The translations under genes and the position numbers were made by a program. A DNA stretch of 64,000 nucleotides from Candidatus Woesebacteria bacterium (GTDB lineage Bacteria > Patescibacteriota > Microgenomatia > UBA1406 > GWC2-37-13). This document shows positions 36,078-43,893 of the stretch, piece after piece. Where the stretch lies: the NCBI GenBank assembly GCA_020429045.1, contig JAGQLS010000004.1, positions 38,173-102,172 of the forward strand, read 5' to 3'. Every line of letters begins with the position of its first letter. The first letter of the stretch is position 1. The notes below the pieces were generated by a model. The model worked only from the letters and a program-made list of their open reading frames with translations. It ran no database searches and was not told the origin of the DNA.

Positions 36078-36746
36078 ATGCAGGCTATACCTACGCTCCT
36101 CACTACTTCAAAAGAAGAATTCGAAACACAGATACTTCTTTTTCAAACATATTTTAGCCGGATCCAGATCGATGTTGCCGATGGCCAGTTGGTATCCAAC
36201 ACGACAACATCGATTGAAGACATCAAAACTTTGATAGCATCTGGGACGATTGCGCTTTCAAAAGAATTGGTGCTCGACTTTCACCTTATGGTGGCGGATT
36301 TTCACGGTGCCCTGAGTCATATCGCGTCGTTAAAGGAGTTCGGAGTAAACATCAATTGTGTGCTAGTTAATGCTTCTCTAAAGCCTCAAATAAAAGAGCT
36401 AGAAAATACATATGGCTTTTCGATCGGTTTGGATATATTCCCACAAACAGAAGTAAAAGAGCTTGCGCAACAATACGATTTGAATGAGGTGCCAGCTGTA
36501 CAGGTGATGACGGTGAATCCGGGCTTTCAGGGCTCCCCTTTTCTCCCCGGGATGTTAAAAAAAATTATCGAGCTGAGGAAATATGGGTATGAAAAAGAAA
36601 TCCTTATCGACGGCGGCGTGAATGAAAATACGCTGCCTACGATTCTGCAACAAACAGAGCTCCCCGATGTACTCTGTATCGGGAGCTATCTCACCAAAGC
36701 AGGAGATGAATTAACAAAAAGAGTCGAAAATTTGCGAAAACTTTAG
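36078..36746 (+). CDS. ribulose-phosphate 3-epimerase-like TIM-barrel protein
   Basis: 222 aa from ATG 36078. TTGAAT-16-TATACT (ending 36071) places the transcription start at this codon; the upstream ATGs at 36048 and 36072 are unlikely. RPE hallmarks: IQIDVADGQLVSN, LDFHLMVADF, VMTVNPGFQGSPF and LIDGGVNENT. In RPE the first motif is HxDVMDG, whose His and Asp bind the metal; here the His is Gln. The other ligands (Asp, HLM His, DGG Asp) are kept. It may therefore be a weak or altered epimerase, or act on another pentulose/hexulose phosphate. Confidence 0.75.
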   Translation: MQAIPTLLTTSKEEFETQILLFQTYFSRIQIDVADGQLVSNTTTSIEDIKTLIASGTIALSKELVLDFHLMVADFHGALSHIASLKEFGVNINCVLVNASLKPQIKELENTYGFSIGLDIFPQTEVKELAQQYDLNEVPAVQVMTVNPGFQGSPFLPGMLKKIIELRKYGYEKEILIDGGVNENTLPTILQQTELPDVLCIGSYLTKAGDELTKRVENLRKL

Positions 36747-36766
36747 ATAATAAAGATAGAATGATC

Positions 36767-37945
36767 TTAATATATTCGATAGTACAGCTCTTTTAATTCG
36801 TTCAGTGAATTTGTTTGGATAGCTTCTCTTATCTTCCTGGTTAAGTCTGCATAAAACCAAATGTTGTGCATCGTCGCATACATCGGAGCGCGTGGATCCT
36901 TCTCAAGAAACCATTGCCACAACTGACGATACGTAACTTTCTCTCGACAGCTTATACACTGGCACGTACTATCCAAAACGTCGTTGAGGTGCTTATACTT
37001 TCGAATCGAAATTTTACCTTTGTCGTGCGTGTATAAAACGCGATGACGAGCTTCGCGGGTTGGTATGACACAATCAAAAAGATCCACTCCCCGCTCAACA
37101 CCCTCGAATATATCGCGCACCTGACCAATGCCTAAAAAATGTCGCGGCTTTTCCTCGGGCAAAAGCGGAATCACCCAGTCAAGAACAGCATACATATCTT
37201 CCTTAAAGCTTCCTAGGCTTCCTCCGATTCCAAAACCCGAAACGTTCTGCTTTGCCAGAAAACGAGCTGATTCTTTGCGCAAATCTTCGTATTCCCCGCC
37301 TTGGATGATGCCAAATAAGTTTTGTTTGTTAGAAAATGGTTGGTGAGATTTTATACACCGCATAAGCCATCGATGGGTGCGCTCCATGGCTGCCCGAGTG
37401 TATTTTTTTGAATTGTAGGGAGAACTGCACTCGTCAAATGCAAACATGATGTCGGCGCCGATTGCATGTTGAATTTCCATCGAGCGCTCGGGAGTAAGTT
37501 GAATCTTTTTGTTATCAAATGCAAAAGCCACACCATCCTCGGTGATAGAAAGTGGTGAAGAATCATCGACGTGCGCACTACTAAATTTTTCTCGACCTAC
37601 TTTGCCAATGTTGTGTTTTTTTCCAAATCCCAGAGAAAAAACTTGGAATCCACCGCTGTCTGAAGCGATAATTTTATCTTCACAACCCATGAACTCGTGT
37701 ACGTCTCCTGATCTTTCTATACGCTGTAACAAAGTCCCGGCTTGAGTTGTCATCAAATGGAACGTGTTCACGATAAGATACTGTACCGGCAATTGCGACC
37801 AATATTCCTGCGGGATTGACTTAAACTGAGCTTTGGTCGCGACGATGGCAAGCTCAGGGGTTTCGATTGATCGAGAGCTATTTTTTAACATCCCATAGCG
37901 CGCTCGAGAGCCTCTGTCCGTGTGCTGGATAGTAAATGAAAACAT
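36767..37945 (-). CDS. tgt: queuine/archaeosine-type tRNA-guanine transglycosylase
   Basis: 392 aa from MFSFTIQHTD; the frame is open 47 codons upstream, but that part is not conserved. Motifs: VNTFHLM, the nucleophile region SDSGGFQVFSLG, FAFDECSSP, GIIQGGEYEDLR, GFGIGGSLG, FLGIGQVRDIFEGVERGVDLFDCV (in part) and the zinc site CQCISC with a following His. Tgt exchanges guanine-34 for preQ1 in GUN-anticodon tRNAs. No queuosine pathway genes are adjacent, so it may rely on salvage. Confidence 0.93.
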   Translation of the reverse strand: MFSFTIQHTDRGSRARYGMLKNSSRSIETPELAIVATKAQFKSIPQEYWSQLPVQYLIVNTFHLMTTQAGTLLQRIERSGDVHEFMGCEDKIIASDSGGFQVFSLGFGKKHNIGKVGREKFSSAHVDDSSPLSITEDGVAFAFDNKKIQLTPERSMEIQHAIGADIMFAFDECSSPYNSKKYTRAAMERTHRWLMRCIKSHQPFSNKQNLFGIIQGGEYEDLRKESARFLAKQNVSGFGIGGSLGSFKEDMYAVLDWVIPLLPEEKPRHFLGIGQVRDIFEGVERGVDLFDCVIPTREARHRVLYTHDKGKISIRKYKHLNDVLDSTCQCISCREKVTYRQLWQWFLEKDPRAPMYATMHNIWFYADLTRKIREAIQTNSLNELKELYYRIY

Positions 37946-37981
37946 GACAAGATCTATAGTATAGCAATAAACAACGATTGA

Positions 37982-38010
37982 TTGATAGCACGGGGTATTT
38001 TTGCTACTAT
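37982..38010 (+). promoter_or_regulatory. promoter of the dockerin/propeller gene, leaderless type
   Basis: TTGATA (37982-37987), 17-nt spacer, TACTAT (38005-38010), then 5 nt to ATG 38016. It lies inside the 5' extension frame of tgt, supporting the shorter tgt start. Confidence 0.6.
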
Positions 38011-38015
38011 GGAGT

Positions 38016-39452
38016 ATGCCTATGCCGTGGAAAAAAATTCTTTCTTCTATCTCTGTCTCCTTGTTTACCTTTGCTCTTTTTTTCATTCAAATGAATCAAC
38101 CGGTGATGCAAAGTGAAAAAAATGTTCTGGGTGTGCAGGCTCAAGAAGGGTGTGCCTTGAAGTCGAAAGGAGATGCCAACTGCGATGGTCAGATATCGAA
38201 TATCGATTTTGAAATATGGCGTCAGGAATTTTTAAAGATTGTCAATACGACTAATGCCAATTTCAATTTTGAAGATGATGACATCGTTTCTCTGCTTGAT
38301 TATGAAATTTGGCGAGAACAGTATCTTGCTTCACCAATATACGATTGTGGGGAAAATTGTGCTCCCTTGACCATTGAAGGAGATGAGGAAGCCACATTGC
38401 CCGGTGGAAGACCAAGCTTTTTCCGAGGCTTTGCAGACCCTTCAATGCGCAAAGATCCACTATCTGATCGGTTGTGGCTTGGCTATTCGTGGCCCAACAT
38501 CCATGTTGTAAATAACAGTACGTTGATCCCGGGGATTGATACACACCTGGCCTATAGCGACGATAATGGCGCCCATTGGCAATTTTCTGGCACTCTATTC
38601 CCATCATATCCTGATACCAATCCTTTGACTGGTGCAACAGGATACACCGTAAATGAAGTGGTAAATCTTCTTCCTGTTGAAAAAAATGGACAGGCAACAT
38701 GGTACGCTGTCCACCTGACATATTTTATCCCGCAAGAAGGGGGTCTGCTTGAAAGACCGATTCAAAGTTTCAGAATGGAAATTACACGGGCCGCTTCTCC
38801 GCCAGAACTTGCCGATAGCCCTGCTGCAACGCTCGGTGCGCAGAAAACAGCGCAAGAATGGGGTGTGGATATATATTTATCGGATCTTTCCCCGGAAGTT
38901 GCAGACTGTAAATTATGGAATGAGCCAGCATTGTATTATGAAAACGACACGCTCTATACTTTAATGCGCTGTTTGCGATTTACTCAACAGGGCAAACCGG
39001 ATACAAAACATAGTAACCAAGTAGTCTTTGCAACCGATGCACAGGGTGATATTAAAAGTTGGAACTGGCGATATGTTGGCTCATTTGCAGGTGAACAAGC
39101 TGCCACAGAACTCGGCGGAGAAGGACTGACGCAGCTTGATATTGTTAAAAGTAAACACGGCGATCTGCTTGCAATTATGACCCCAGACACTTGGAGTACA
39201 GACTTAAATGAGTTTATCCATTACGGTTGCCGTGTGGTAAAACTTGACTCTATCGATCCTCCTGTTCTGTCGAGAAATCAACAGGGGCAGCTGGATCTTG
39301 TTGCAAATATTCTTGCAACCGACCTTGACGAGATTGGTCCCGCTGCCTGTACCTATGATCCAAATTCCGTAAACGGAATCATTATGACCAGAAGAATGAA
39401 AAATGCACAAGGGTTATCAGCAAGTCTCCATCAAACCTATATCAAACCGTAA
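38016..39452 (+). CDS. secreted protein with N-terminal dockerin and sialidase-like beta-propeller
   Basis: 478 aa. A signal peptide/anchor (~5-25) is followed by a dockerin at ~45-105 with two calcium loops: GDANCDGQISNIDFEIWRQE and FNFEDDDIVSLLDYEIWREQY. The remaining ~370 residues are beta-rich and look like a five- or six-bladed propeller with an Asp-box-like element (AYSDDNGAHW) and several paired cysteines; sialidase/exo-glycosidase-like folds are the best comparison, but catalysis is unproven. It is the first gene of the dockerin/cohesin cluster. Its dockerin matches those at 39523 and 40067 (the IWR type). Confidence 0.75.
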   Translation: MPMPWKKILSSISVSLFTFALFFIQMNQPVMQSEKNVLGVQAQEGCALKSKGDANCDGQISNIDFEIWRQEFLKIVNTTNANFNFEDDDIVSLLDYEIWREQYLASPIYDCGENCAPLTIEGDEEATLPGGRPSFFRGFADPSMRKDPLSDRLWLGYSWPNIHVVNNSTLIPGIDTHLAYSDDNGAHWQFSGTLFPSYPDTNPLTGATGYTVNEVVNLLPVEKNGQATWYAVHLTYFIPQEGGLLERPIQSFRMEITRAASPPELADSPAATLGAQKTAQEWGVDIYLSDLSPEVADCKLWNEPALYYENDTLYTLMRCLRFTQQGKPDTKHSNQVVFATDAQGDIKSWNWRYVGSFAGEQAATELGGEGLTQLDIVKSKHGDLLAIMTPDTWSTDLNEFIHYGCRVVKLDSIDPPVLSRNQQGQLDLVANILATDLDEIGPAACTYDPNSVNGIIMTRRMKNAQGLSASLHQTYIKP

Positions 39453-39484
39453 TTGAAATGGCTTCCTTGAATTGCATATCTATC

Positions 39485-39513
39485 TTGATCAGCGTGATAA
39501 TTCTTGATACTAT
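39485..39513 (+). promoter_or_regulatory. promoter of the 39523 dockerin gene
   Basis: TTGATC (39485-39490), 17-nt spacer, TACTAT (39508-39513), then 9 nt to the ATG. The cluster genes thus have individual promoters rather than one operon promoter. Confidence 0.55.
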
Positions 39514-39522
39514 GAATGATAT

Positions 39523-40050
39523 ATGTCTCATCATAAAATCCTCATGATCGTCTCTCTTATCGCGATACCTCTTTCGACATTTCTTTTTATTAAATATTTG
39601 CAAAGTGCGCACCCTCCCCTCGCCCGGGCGCAAGTACTTGGAGAATCTGATGCAAATGTATGTGCCGGCAAGGATCAAGGCGATGCCGATTGCGATGGCG
39701 ATGTTGACGCGCTTGACTACACTATCTGGCGATCTGAATTTTTGGATCAATCGGTTCAAGAAAAACGCGCTGATTTTAATGGCGATGCTGTGGTTGATGA
39801 ATTTGATTTTGAAACATGGCGCAGCACGTTTGCCAATCAACCAAGCGTGCCAACAATTGACCCAACAACATTTCCGGCTCTTAGCCCAACACTTTCTCCT
39901 CCTTCCTCGACAACGTTTGATAAAACACTGTGTCCGCCAAATGGTATTGTCGACTGTACAATCCCACAACCCGGCATAGCGCTTTGTACTGAAGGATTTA
40001 TTAAATGGGCACAAGATAACTGTGACAATTTCATCGGAGCAGCGTATTGA
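39523..40050 (+). CDS. secreted dockerin protein with C-terminal 'GAAY' domain
   Basis: 175 aa. An anchor/signal (~7-26) is followed by a dockerin at ~45-105 (CAGKDQGDADCDGDVDALD and DFNGDAVVDEFDFETWRS), a Pro/Ser/Thr linker and a C-terminal cysteine domain LCPPNGIVDCTIPQPG...CTEGFIKWAQDNCDNFIGAAY (partial) ending at the stop. The last part matches the small protein at 32398. It is probably an adaptor: the dockerin binds a cohesin, the GAAY end binds something else. Confidence 0.75.
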   Translation: MSHHKILMIVSLIAIPLSTFLFIKYLQSAHPPLARAQVLGESDANVCAGKDQGDADCDGDVDALDYTIWRSEFLDQSVQEKRADFNGDAVVDEFDFETWRSTFANQPSVPTIDPTTFPALSPTLSPPSSTTFDKTLCPPNGIVDCTIPQPGIALCTEGFIKWAQDNCDNFIGAAY

Positions 40051-40066
40051 TTGTATAAATAATAAC

Positions 40067-41521
40067 ATGGAAAAATCGACACCTATCATACGAATGGCTA
40101 TAATAGCGCTTGTCGGCGTAGGTCTAACTGTGGGGTTGGCATATTTTTTCTATTCCAACAGCCAACGCAGTGGCGCTTCGAGTTCAAGTACTAATGTTTC
40201 TTTTAATGTGAATCATATTTCTTCTCAAGCAGGTAGAGATATCAATATCCTTTTGTTTACCGATACGTCGCAAGATGCGCACGTCTCGATAGGCACGGGT
40301 CAAATAAGTTTCCCGCAGGAGCTCGTGACGTTTAAATCGTTGGTGGGCGGAGGGTGCGGCGGCATCATAAACGGCAATTTGCAGCTTGGCGAGCTTAATA
40401 ATACAGTGCAAGCAAAAGTGCTTGGGGGAAATACGCTGCTTTTCACTCGACACAAAATTGCATCAGATAATGAGCTTCCACAAGGGCGGGTCTGTGTTGG
40501 TACTTTGACATTTACCGTGAAACCGGATGTGCAAGGGAAAGGAACAATTGCGTTGACCAATCGACCAAAATGGCTTATCCTCGGACCTCAAGGGCAACTC
40601 GAAGTGAATTTCGACACAAATTACAATAGCGTTCAAGTTGAGATTCAAAACGATACTTCGCTGACTGGTACGCCTGTGCCGCAACCTTCGACATCGACTC
40701 CTACTCCTTCTTCTTCAACGAGCGTCACGCCAATACCGCCATCCGTTACCCCTACTATTCCCGCTGATCACTATCGTGTTTTTGTGACAAGTCAAACCTA
40801 TGATGGAAACTTGGGTGGACTTGAAGGAGCAGATGAAAAATGTCAAACACTTGCAAATAATGCAGGGCTTGGAACGCCGAACACTTCTTTCAAAGCATGG
40901 CTGAGCGATAATACACATGATGCTATAGACAGGATAGGAGTCAATGTGTCAAAACCATACACATTGGTTGATGGAACACTGGTTGCCAGTGATATACAGG
41001 ATTTGGTGACAGATAATGGCGATGAGAACTATTTACATAATACAATAAATATTGATGAAAACGGTACGACGATTACTGATATTGGTTATGCCTTTACCGG
41101 ATCCTCAGAAAATGGAACGCTATACGGACCCAACAGAACCTGTGATGATTGGCTGTCAAACAATAATGAAAATATGGGGCGCGCCGGATTAGCACCCAAA
41201 ACAAAAGCTTCTTGGACCAGTTTTTTTAGTCAAAAATGTTACATAACTCAGCATCTCTACTGTTTCGAAACAGACACTCCAGTCTCTACACCCACGCCAA
41301 CGAGTATAAATCCGAGCCCGACCGAAACACCAACTCCTGGAGACGAGTGCCCACGCAAGAGCGAAGGAGACGCCAATTGCGACGGACAGATAACGCTCCT
41401 CGACTTTGACCGCTGGCGCCAAGAATATTTGGGCGAACTCAACACAACAACTGCTGATTTTAACGCTAGTAGCGATGTCACGCTCATAGATTATGAAATT
41501 TGGCGATCGCACAGAGAATAA
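40067..41521 (+). CDS. anchored cohesin - DUF1554 - dockerin protein
   Basis: 484 aa from MEKSTPIIRMA; TATAAA lies just upstream. A membrane helix (~8-27) is followed by the juxtamembrane YFFYSNSQRSGAS, a cohesin-like domain (~38-185), a Pro/Thr linker, a DUF1554 lectin-like domain (~230-405: VFVTSQTYDGNLGGLEGADEKC ... HLYCFE, in part), a second Thr/Pro linker and a C-terminal IWR-type dockerin (KSEGDANCDGQITLLDFDRW; LIDYEIWRSH). A cohesin and a dockerin on one chain would allow head-to-tail assembly. DUF1554 is known from Leptospira surface proteins and related to C-type-lectin/endostatin folds. Confidence 0.8.
   Translation: MEKSTPIIRMAIIALVGVGLTVGLAYFFYSNSQRSGASSSSTNVSFNVNHISSQAGRDINILLFTDTSQDAHVSIGTGQISFPQELVTFKSLVGGGCGGIINGNLQLGELNNTVQAKVLGGNTLLFTRHKIASDNELPQGRVCVGTLTFTVKPDVQGKGTIALTNRPKWLILGPQGQLEVNFDTNYNSVQVEIQNDTSLTGTPVPQPSTSTPTPSSSTSVTPIPPSVTPTIPADHYRVFVTSQTYDGNLGGLEGADEKCQTLANNAGLGTPNTSFKAWLSDNTHDAIDRIGVNVSKPYTLVDGTLVASDIQDLVTDNGDENYLHNTINIDENGTTITDIGYAFTGSSENGTLYGPNRTCDDWLSNNNENMGRAGLAPKTKASWTSFFSQKCYITQHLYCFETDTPVSTPTPTSINPSPTETPTPGDECPRKSEGDANCDGQITLLDFDRWRQEYLGELNTTTADFNASSDVTLIDYEIWRSHRE
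40799..40873 (+). repeat. 75-bp exact repeat, copy 1
   Basis: Identical over 75 bp to 42204-42278. It encodes the start of the DUF1554 domain in two neighbouring paralogues, while the flanking codons differ. Recent duplication or gene conversion is the simplest explanation. Confidence 0.85.
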
Positions 41522-41546
41522 TATTCGTTATACTTAAATTCATCCC

Positions 41547-43835
41547 ATGAAGATACAAGACATTTTGCAAAACAATGCTACTCTCAGAAGAGCAGTACTT
41601 GCTCTTGTTGCTGTCGTCACGATGGGCTTGATCGTAGTGTTTTTTTATCAATATAGTCAGCGCTCAAGCGCCAGCAATCCTCCCGTCTATATCCAATTTT
41701 TGCATGCTGAAGATCTTGTAATCGCCCCGGGCGGCAATGAAGCAAACGTTTCTGTGTACCTCAATTCTGGCACGGAGAAAGTTTCTGCTGGGCACATCAT
41801 TATGAATTATCCGAGCGACCTTGTTTCATTTTCTCACATATCGCTTGCTGACTGTGATACTCTTGGAGGACAAAATACCAATGTTTTTGTGAATGATAAT
41901 GAAACGGGTAGACTCGAATTTGATGTACTTTTTTCCCGCAGCAACGACCAACTCCCGAGCGGTCAATTTTGTTTTGCCAACGTTTTCTTTGCTTCAGGCG
42001 ACATTCAGAGTTCAGATAATCTTTCCTTTGCCCCGGCAACAGATAGTGCTTGGGATATTGTCGGACCAGGTCCAGACTTGCAAGGGATACAGTTTGAGCC
42101 AAACCTCGGCATTCCTTCTGAGCGGACAATTGTAATAAGCGATAGTCAGCCAACGATCACGCCACCTACAGATCACTATCGTGTCTTTGTAAGTAGTGAA
42201 ACATATGATGGAAACTTGGGTGGACTTGAAGGAGCAGATGAAAAATGTCAAACACTTGCAAATAATGCAGGGCTTGGATCTGGTGATCGGAAGTTTCGTG
42301 CATGGCTCAGTGATAGTACGCATGATGCAATAGACAGAATTGGAGTCAATGTTTCAAAACCATATAAGCTCGCGGATGGAACATTGGTTGCAAACGATAT
42401 ACAGGATTTGGTGACAGATAATGGCGATGGAAATTATTTACGTTTTAGTATTTCGAGAAATGAAGATGGGCAAAACCAGAGCGGTGCATATGTTGCAACC
42501 GGAACAAAAAAAGATGGTACGTTGTATGACCCATACATCACATGTGTTGATTGGACCTCTAATAATAACACTGACATAGAATCAACGGGAGGAACTGATT
42601 ATCAGGGTGTTCACTGGACAATGAGAAGCACTTTCTTGTGTTCCCACTCCAATCATCTCTATTGTTTTGAAACAGATAAACAAGCCGTCATTACTCCCTC
42701 GCCTACGACACCGACGCCAACGAGTATAAATCCGAGTCCGACCCAAACTCCCATCCCTACCCCCACTGGTGGAGGTTGTACCCCGGGTCAACCGGAAATA
42801 AACCTCATCAATCCAGAAGATAATGCGTATGAAAATGGAAATATCGTCTACCTTACCATAGGACAAATAAAATATAAAACATGTAATGAAACTCGGTCTA
42901 GAGATATATCTTTTCGAAATAATACAACAGGTGATGAATTTGGAAGATTATGTTGGTTTACACCGAGCGGAGATGAAGATGAAGCAACTTGTGCTATTGA
43001 CCAAAACGATTTAATACTAGGCGACACATATCAATGGAAAGCAAAAGCTATAAATGAATCGCTTTCAACTGAAACTGAAACAAGAACGTTTATATACGAT
43101 AACCCTCCTATTTCGCCAACAAACACGCCAACCAAAACACCAACGCCAACCAAAACACCAACGCCAACCACGACAAAAACTCCCACACCGACAAAAACCA
43201 AAACACCAACGCCAACACGCACTCCTACTCCGACAAATACGGGCCCTTCGCCCACCAAAACTCCTACCAATACACCTCCTCCCGGACCAAACGATATAAA
43301 CATCACCTTTGCGTTGAAGCTACAAGGAGTCACGGGTATACCCAGGACGACAACCACGCTCCCCATCAAAGTCGCTATTGGTCAAGACAGCAACACCATT
43401 GACAGCAGGACTATAACATTTACTGTTGGAGAAGAAGGTGTGTGGACCGCAACCAGCTCGTACAACAACCTCGCTACAGGAAGCACCTACTCAGTACTTT
43501 TCAAAGGTCCCTATCATTTGCAGAAAAAAGTGTGCGATAGCAACCCATCTGAATCTTCCCCAGGGGCATATTCATGTTCGTTTGGCGCCATCACGCTTGC
43601 GGCTGGAGACAACTCTATAAACGCCAGCGGTGTCACTATGTTCGTAGGCGATCTGCCAGCACAAGACGGTGTGGTTGACTCACGCGATATCGTCCTGGTT
43701 AGAAACAACTTTGGGAGCACAGCGGCAGATGTACTTGCCCAAGCCGATCTCAACTTCGATGGTATTGTTGACACACAAGACTATTCACTCATCTTGAATG
43801 CACTTTCCTTCAAATACGATCAAGGACTAAACTAA
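41547..43835 (+). CDS. anchored cohesin - DUF1554 - Fn3-like - X/dockerin protein
   Basis: 762 aa. TATACT (41529-41534) precedes the ATG by 12 nt. Order: anchor (~13-33) with FFYQYSQRSSAS, a cohesin-like domain (~40-190), DUF1554 (~205-375; DHYRVFVSSETYDGNLGG), a Thr/Pro linker, an Fn3-like domain (~410-520), a long TPT/KTPTPT linker (~522-590), a beta-sandwich 'X' module (~592-700; LKLQGVTGIP, GVWTATSSY, YHLQKKVCD) and a terminal dockerin (~700-762; DLPAQDGVVDSRDIVLVRNN, LNFDGIVDTQDY). This dockerin differs from the IWR type. It is the largest scaffold-like protein of the cluster. Confidence 0.8.
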   Translation: MKIQDILQNNATLRRAVLALVAVVTMGLIVVFFYQYSQRSSASNPPVYIQFLHAEDLVIAPGGNEANVSVYLNSGTEKVSAGHIIMNYPSDLVSFSHISLADCDTLGGQNTNVFVNDNETGRLEFDVLFSRSNDQLPSGQFCFANVFFASGDIQSSDNLSFAPATDSAWDIVGPGPDLQGIQFEPNLGIPSERTIVISDSQPTITPPTDHYRVFVSSETYDGNLGGLEGADEKCQTLANNAGLGSGDRKFRAWLSDSTHDAIDRIGVNVSKPYKLADGTLVANDIQDLVTDNGDGNYLRFSISRNEDGQNQSGAYVATGTKKDGTLYDPYITCVDWTSNNNTDIESTGGTDYQGVHWTMRSTFLCSHSNHLYCFETDKQAVITPSPTTPTPTSINPSPTQTPIPTPTGGGCTPGQPEINLINPEDNAYENGNIVYLTIGQIKYKTCNETRSRDISFRNNTTGDEFGRLCWFTPSGDEDEATCAIDQNDLILGDTYQWKAKAINESLSTETETRTFIYDNPPISPTNTPTKTPTPTKTPTPTTTKTPTPTKTKTPTPTRTPTPTNTGPSPTKTPTNTPPPGPNDINITFALKLQGVTGIPRTTTTLPIKVAIGQDSNTIDSRTITFTVGEEGVWTATSSYNNLATGSTYSVLFKGPYHLQKKVCDSNPSESSPGAYSCSFGAITLAAGDNSINASGVTMFVGDLPAQDGVVDSRDIVLVRNNFGSTAADVLAQADLNFDGIVDTQDYSLILNALSFKYDQGLN
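42204..42278 (+). repeat. 75-bp exact repeat, copy 2
   Basis: Exact copy of 40799-40873, within the DUF1554 coding part of the 41547 gene. Further shared stretches around GATATACAGGATTTGGTGAC occur downstream in both genes. Confidence 0.85.
43117..43250 (+). repeat. tandem repeat coding a Thr/Pro/Lys linker
   Basis: Degenerate copies of a 12-18 nt unit (ACACCAACGCCAACCAAA-like) encode repeated KTPTPT. This is a normal extended linker between modules, prone to length change. Confidence 0.75.
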
Positions 43836-43893
43836 GCGCGTTCTACACGATTACTTCCTAAAATGCTACAAAACGTTGTACAATAAAATTATC

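Noticed and set aside
43117-43250. Tandem short repeats resembling a CRISPR array
   Set aside because: Units are short, degenerate, without unique spacers, and code in frame for a Thr/Pro linker.
43031-43369. Antisense open frame over the Thr/Pro linker of the 41547 gene
   Set aside because: It encodes a Val/Gly-repeat that is just the reverse reading of the (ACN CCN) linker; the plus frame has clear domains.
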